DNA from: Acidimicrobiia bacterium | GTDB taxonomy: Bacteria; Actinomycetota; Acidimicrobiia; Acidimicrobiales; SZUA-35 | DNA length: 36,226 nt | Assembly (NCBI GenBank): GCA_003231975.1 | Contig: QIKW01000132.1 | Span: 1-36,226, forward strand | Direction of reading: 5' to 3' | In this document: positions 32,554 to 36,226 of the stretch, piece by piece | Position numbering within the stretch: the stretch's first letter is position 1 | Layout: each line of letters starts with the position of its first letter | The notes under the pieces: generated by a model | Databases searched by the model: none | What the model saw: the letters and a program-made list of their open reading frames with translations, nothing else | Told to the model about the DNA's origin: nothing | Position numbers and translations under genes: made by a program

Positions 32554-34250
32554 GTGGTCATCCGCAAGCGGAGCGTTGTGCCATCTCCTGGTGCGGTCTC
32601 GATCAGGAGATCAGCACCGACTGCGTCCGCCCGTTCCTGCATGATTGCTAGGCCAAAGTGGCCGCCGGGCACATTGTTACGATCGAATCCCGAGCCGTCG
32701 TCGGCGATTCTCAATTCGATTGGCGACCCATTCTTGAGGGTTACAGAAAGAGATTTTGCGTTGGCGTGTTGTGCCACATTCGCCAGCGCCTCCTGAGCAA
32801 TCCGGTAACACGCTATATGCGCGGCCGAACCGAGTTCAACCGGGTCTAGGTCAACAGCGATTTCGATCGCACGGCGACACTCGAGAGCATCAAGAAGGCG
32901 GCGGATAAGTTCATCCAGGCCTACTTCGGCCAGTTCAGACGGGCGCAGTTCCAGAAGCAAAGCTCTCATCTCGGCCAGCGCGCCCCGCGTAAGTTGACGG
33001 AGCCGATCGACACGGTGATGCAACTCTGAGTCGCTTCCCACATCCACGAGAAGCGATTCAGCGGTAAGCGCTGCTGTCCATAGAGTCTGGTTGACGGCAT
33101 CGTGAAGATCGCGGGCAAGTCGTTGTCGTTCCTCGGCTGTGGCCAGTTCGGACACTCGGCTTGTTAGCTGAGAATTCGAAAGCGCAGCGCCTGCCTGATC
33201 GGCAACAGCTACCAGACGATCTAGATGGCCGTCTGAGAAAAAGCCTGGGGTTGCGCTCTCTGCCACCAGGAATCCAACGAGTTGGTCTGCAACCTGAATT
33301 CGGGCGCCTATGACCGATCGAGCCGGGCCAAACGCCGCTACAGGGTCATCCACTATCACACGCCCAGCCGCATGCATCAGCTGTTCTATGACCGTTAGCG
33401 AGTCAACATCAATTTCGGCAACGTTCACCGAATCTGGGAGATACCCGAATCCGGTGTTGTGGCGGCTCAGTCGACGGCGGCCGTCGGCGTTGACCAGCAC
33501 CACACCGACGAAGTCATTCGAAACGAGCCGCTCGACCCCCGACAGGATCTCGGCGGTAATTCCGTCAATGTCGAAGGTTTGGGAAATTGCGGCAGCGGTG
33601 TCTCGGAGCGCCTCGGCGTATGCCCGCTGCTGGCGCTCTTCGGCCTGGAGTCGAATACGGTCCTCGACCTCGCGTCGCAGAGTCTTGTTGGCTCGGGTCA
33701 ATTCGGTTGTTCGAAGGTTTACTCGTTGATCAAGATCTTCCAGGGTGCGCTGAAGTTCGCTTTCGACGTGTCGGCGGTCGGTGACATCTTCGAATGTTCC
33801 AAGCACACCAATAACCTCACCGCTTGGGCCTCTCAACGGCAGCTTGTTGGTTTCGATCCAACGCATATCTCCATCGGCCCGCCGGAGCCGCTCGAGGATT
33901 CCGAAACAGGGCTCGCCGCTCTTGAGCACTGTTTGGTCCCAATCAATGAACCACTCGGCGCTGAACTCAGGGTCATCCACCCACGGCATATCGCGATCTG
34001 ACTTGCCGAGGATTAGGGCGGGCTCAAACCCTGCGAAGTTGGCAAACACCTGATTGCAGCCCAAGTAACAAGAGTCGGCGTCCTTCCAGAACACAGCACT
34101 GGTCATGGACTCCATGAGCGTTTGGAGCATCTGTTGACAGGCCGTTAGTTCATCGGTTCCCGAGACCTCGCCCCGCAACAGCGCCGCATACATGTCGCGA
34201 ACCTCCGCTGAACGAGTCGATACTTGGCCCATCTGTGAATCAATGCTCAT
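32550..34250 (-). CDS. Soluble PAS-GAF sensor histidine kinase (HisKA_3)
   Basis: Sensor kinase of 566 residues with no membrane helix, so it senses a cytoplasmic signal. A PAS domain (about 42-160, with FWKDADSCYLGCNQVFANFAG) ends in DVTDRR and passes through a coiled coil (160-215) to a GAF domain (about 215-360). The HisKA_3 dimerisation motif EERQRLARDLHDAVNQTL has the phosphoacceptor H383. The ATP-binding part has QEALANVAQHANA, DDGSGFD and GHFGLAIMQERA. Small molecule, redox or gas binding by PAS or GAF is possible; C61 and C65 in the PAS core might hold a cofactor, but this is speculation. Divergent from the DUF1971-like gene. Confidence 0.93.
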   Translation of the reverse strand: MSIDSQMGQVSTRSAEVRDMYAALLRGEVSGTDELTACQQMLQTLMESMTSAVFWKDADSCYLGCNQVFANFAGFEPALILGKSDRDMPWVDDPEFSAEWFIDWDQTVLKSGEPCFGILERLRRADGDMRWIETNKLPLRGPSGEVIGVLGTFEDVTDRRHVESELQRTLEDLDQRVNLRTTELTRANKTLRREVEDRIRLQAEERQQRAYAEALRDTAAAISQTFDIDGITAEILSGVERLVSNDFVGVVLVNADGRRRLSRHNTGFGYLPDSVNVAEIDVDSLTVIEQLMHAAGRVIVDDPVAAFGPARSVIGARIQVADQLVGFLVAESATPGFFSDGHLDRLVAVADQAGAALSNSQLTSRVSELATAEERQRLARDLHDAVNQTLWTAALTAESLLVDVGSDSELHHRVDRLRQLTRGALAEMRALLLELRPSELAEVGLDELIRRLLDALECRRAIEIAVDLDPVELGSAAHIACYRIAQEALANVAQHANAKSLSVTLKNGSPIELRIADDGSGFDRNNVPGGHFGLAIMQERADAVGADLLIETAPGDGTTLRLRMTT

Positions 34251-34285
34251 CGCGCGACCTTTCTGGAGCCATATCGTAAGCGTCG

Positions 34286-34570
34286 ATGACTAACCCTCGC
34301 CAACTCCCGCCCGGGGTTGAATTGATTCGCACCACACCGACGTTCACCGAAGCTGACGTTCCAGCTGGTCTGCTGAAAGCGCACCGGGTGGCCGAAGGCG
34401 TTTGGGGACGACTCGCCGTCAACACGGGCGCGTTGACTTTCGTGTTCGAAGATGCACCAGATACTCAAGCCTTGGTTGGTGCGGGCGAGCACCTGATCAT
34501 CCCGCCGAACCGGCCCCACCATCTCGAGATCGACGGCGCCGTTGAGTTCGTTGTTGAATTCTTTCGCTGA
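34286..34570 (+). CDS. DUF1971-like cupin protein
   Basis: Small cupin-fold protein of 94 residues resembling DUF1971, the domain found alone or beside TehB-type methyltransferases. The pattern LPPGVELIRTTPTFTEADVP, LLKAHRVAEGVWGRLAV and GEHLIIPPNRPHHLEIDG fits, including the HxxxxGxW motif and the final PPNxPHH. Metal binding through its histidines is likely; the biological role is unknown. Divergent from the histidine kinase with only 35 bases between the starts. Its last 74 bases overlap the antisense tail of the EamA gene. Confidence 0.78.
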   Translation: MTNPRQLPPGVELIRTTPTFTEADVPAGLLKAHRVAEGVWGRLAVNTGALTFVFEDAPDTQALVGAGEHLIIPPNRPHHLEIDGAVEFVVEFFR

Positions 34571-35321
34571 CCCCGCTCACTGATTCTCTAGTTGCGAAGT
34601 GCTTCATGTTTCTGTCACTCCGGCCCCGTGCTGGGCCAGGCTTGGAGGCCGCCAGACCCAACGCAATTCCGGCTCCAACCAGGGCGGCCCCGCCCAGGAC
34701 CGAAGCCGTGATGGTGGTTAGGTCGGGCACCAAGCCAGTGAGGGCCGCTGATACCGGGATCAGCCCCGCCAACAACCCGGCATTGGCCGGGCCGATCCTC
34801 TGCACCGCGGTGTACCAGAGCACAAAGGCAATAGCAGTGAGCACTATTGCGAGGTAGACGATGGCAAATACCTCATTAGCGGCCAGCGGGGGCAATGCGT
34901 TCGCGCCGTCGGCGATTAGCGCAAGAAACACGAGTTGCAGCGCCGCAATCCAGCAGGTGTGGGTGGAGACTCCGAATGGCCCCAGGCGGTCAAGAATCGG
35001 CACCGCCAGCAGGGTAAACGCGGCTTCGCAGGCCAACGCCAGAAATGACCACGCCACGCCGCTGGCGGAGGTGCGGCCGCCACCCTGCACCAGGGCCGCT
35101 CCGATAACCACAAGAACAACTCCAACGATCATGGCGGGCGCCGGTCGCCGCCTGGTCCGGATGGCCTCGGCGATGGTTAAGACAAGCGGCACTGATCCGA
35201 TCAGGACGGCCACGGCTGCAGGTTCGGCGCTGCTAACAGCTCTGACAACTGCAACGTTGTACAGCGCCTGGCCACTGGCGGCCAACAACAGCAGCCAAAC
35301 CCAGTCCCGACCTTTCGGCAT
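34497..35321 (-). CDS. EamA/DMT family transporter, 5'-truncated (probable pseudogene)
   Basis: Ten-helix-type drug/metabolite transporter related to EamA exporters. From the first in-frame start, ATG 35321, the protein has 274 residues and lacks the first one to two helices. EamA-like sequence (IAIRYGLAAIVLVAGLRV) continues upstream in frame to about 35395 but has no start codon, then meets antisense of the MocR-like gene and a stop. At the other end, the last roughly 45 residues (after LGLAASKPG) are polar, arginine-rich and antisense to the DUF1971 gene, as if the original stop were lost. The divergent MocR-type regulator is its usual kind of partner. Probably inactive. Confidence 0.7.
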   Translation of the reverse strand: MPKGRDWVWLLLLAASGQALYNVAVVRAVSSAEPAAVAVLIGSVPLVLTIAEAIRTRRRPAPAMIVGVVLVVIGAALVQGGGRTSASGVAWSFLALACEAAFTLLAVPILDRLGPFGVSTHTCWIAALQLVFLALIADGANALPPLAANEVFAIVYLAIVLTAIAFVLWYTAVQRIGPANAGLLAGLIPVSAALTGLVPDLTTITASVLGGAALVGAGIALGLAASKPGPARGRSDRNMKHFATRESVSGVSERIQQRTQRRRRSRDGGAGSAG

Positions 35322-35386
35322 CGGGATAGTGCGACCTGTAACTCGCAGACCTGCTACAAGAACGATGGCCGCAAGTCCGTAGCGGA

Positions 35387-36226
35387 TTGCTATATGACCA
35401 ACTGAAGGCCGAGGGCTACCTCACCGCACGCCAGGGCTCGGGAACGCTAGTGGCAGATCTAGTTGACCCGGGCGGGGCTCAAGCCAGCACCCAGCCTCGG
35501 GTGCAACTGAACGCGAACCAGCAGAGCCCAGGCCTACCAGACCCGAACATCTTCCCTCGGCGAGACTGGCTGAAGGCCTATCGCTCTGCTTTCGACCGGC
35601 TCCCCGATGCCGACTTTCACTACCCCAACCCGCAAGGCTACGAACCCCTGCGAACCGAACTGGCCGACTACCTCGGTCGGGTCAGGGGCCTTCGCTGCAG
35701 CCCTGGCCAGATTCTCATCGTCAACGGGTTCGCGCAGGGGCTCGCAATCCTCTCCCGGATCCTTCCCAAGCACGGCATCACCCGAATCGCCGTCGAAGAA
35801 CCGGGGTCGACTGGCACCAGGAATCAACTCCGTGATTGGGGCATCGCCACGCCGCCGGCCGACGTAGACGGCGAGGGGCTCAAGATCGACTCGCTGCGTC
35901 GCACCGGCGCTCCCGCGGTACTGCTGACTCCTGCCCATCACTACCCCACCGGAGTGGTGCTCTCACCGCAACGTCGCAGACAACTGCTCCGCTGGGTGCG
36001 CGAATCGACTGGCCGCTACATAATCGAGGATGACTACGACGCCGAGTTTCGCTACGACCACGCGCCCGTCGGCTCTCTCCAGCCACTCGACCCGCAGCGT
36101 GTCATTACTGGTTCCAGCGTCTCCAAAACTCTCTCGCCCGCGCTCCGGCTGGGCTGGTTGGTTTTGCCAAGCGATCTTGTCGCAGAAGCCACCGCCGCCA
36201 AAGCATCGTTCGACCTCGGAACCTCC
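35387..36226 (+). CDS. MocR/PdxR-like GntR-aminotransferase regulator, 5'-truncated and running off the window
   Basis: An open frame runs unbroken from 35342 to the window end. It encodes only the last part of the winged-helix domain (LYDQLKAEGYLTARQGSGTL) followed by a fold-type I PLP aminotransferase domain: NPQGYEPLRTELADYL, VNGFAQGL, EEPGSTG, TPAHHYPTG, the PLP-contacting IIEDDYDAEFRY and the Schiff-base lysine in TGSSVSKTLSPALRLGW. About 60 N-terminal residues normally present in MocR proteins, including the recognition helix, are missing. The only start near the break is TTG 35387. The domain itself is intact as far as seen. Its divergent neighbour is broken at the same place, pointing to one deletion. 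The 3' end lies outside the window. Confidence 0.72.
   Translation, partial: MLYDQLKAEGYLTARQGSGTLVADLVDPGGAQASTQPRVQLNANQQSPGLPDPNIFPRRDWLKAYRSAFDRLPDADFHYPNPQGYEPLRTELADYLGRVRGLRCSPGQILIVNGFAQGLAILSRILPKHGITRIAVEEPGSTGTRNQLRDWGIATPPADVDGEGLKIDSLRRTGAPAVLLTPAHHYPTGVVLSPQRRRQLLRWVRESTGRYIIEDDYDAEFRYDHAPVGSLQPLDPQRVITGSSVSKTLSPALRLGWLVLPSDLVAEATAAKASFDLGTS

Overview
The window looks like a chromosomal segment of a GC-rich actinobacterium. An acidimicrobial or related marine/soil lineage is my inference only. Pointers are the many GTG starts, an XRE regulator with an MmyB-type ligand domain, a fragment resembling mycothiol-dependent maleylpyruvate isomerases, a soluble PAS-GAF histidine kinase with a NarL-type regulator, and a cytochrome P450 next to a GntR/FCD regulator. 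I see no rRNA, tRNA, CRISPR array, insertion sequence or prophage gene.

Layout. (1) 1-5546, metal handling: a two-gene ABC exporter reading left (ATPase plus internally duplicated permease whose second half is truncated) diverges from a cupredoxin-HMA-Cu(I) P-type ATPase fusion followed by a MerR regulator. The divergent region is full of TACCCC/GGGGTA palindromes, and a related motif recurs at the window's left edge. (2) 5593-10049: a nucleoside-hydrolase-like protein, a small lipoprotein, an XRE/MmyB regulator divergent from an alpha/beta hydrolase, and a dienelactone-hydrolase-like protein. (3) 10091-15315, a putative GntR regulon: two paralogous alpha/beta hydrolases flank a P450 and an FCD-type GntR gene, and all three promoter regions carry ATTGTNNACAAT-like palindromes. 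An MBL-fold hydrolase and a DUF3703-like protein follow the second hydrolase. (4) 15312-17901: a VOC protein, a broken mycothiol-enzyme fragment, and a KhtTU-like cation/proton antiporter pair.

(5) 17945-31743 is the main feature: about 14 kb of co-oriented genes reading right to left. A branched-chain-type ABC importer (livH, livM, livK, livG, livF) is followed by a Gfo/Idh/MocA dehydrogenase, a long sugar isomerase/epimerase-like TIM barrel, a Tm-1-like ATP-binding protein overlapping a PEP-hydrolase-like TIM barrel, a cupin, a second isomerase/epimerase, an enolase-superfamily dehydratase/racemase, a VOC protein and a 2-hydroxyacid dehydrogenase. It reads as an uptake and oxidation pathway for an unidentified polyol, sugar or sugar acid. 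A soluble histidine kinase/response regulator pair lies just upstream, and a perfect LacI-type operator sits between it and livH, although no LacI gene is in the window.

(6) 34286-36226: a DUF1971-like cupin, then an EamA transporter and a MocR-type aminotransferase regulator facing away from each other. Both have lost their 5' ends at the same point near 35390, which looks like one deletion that removed the shared promoter.
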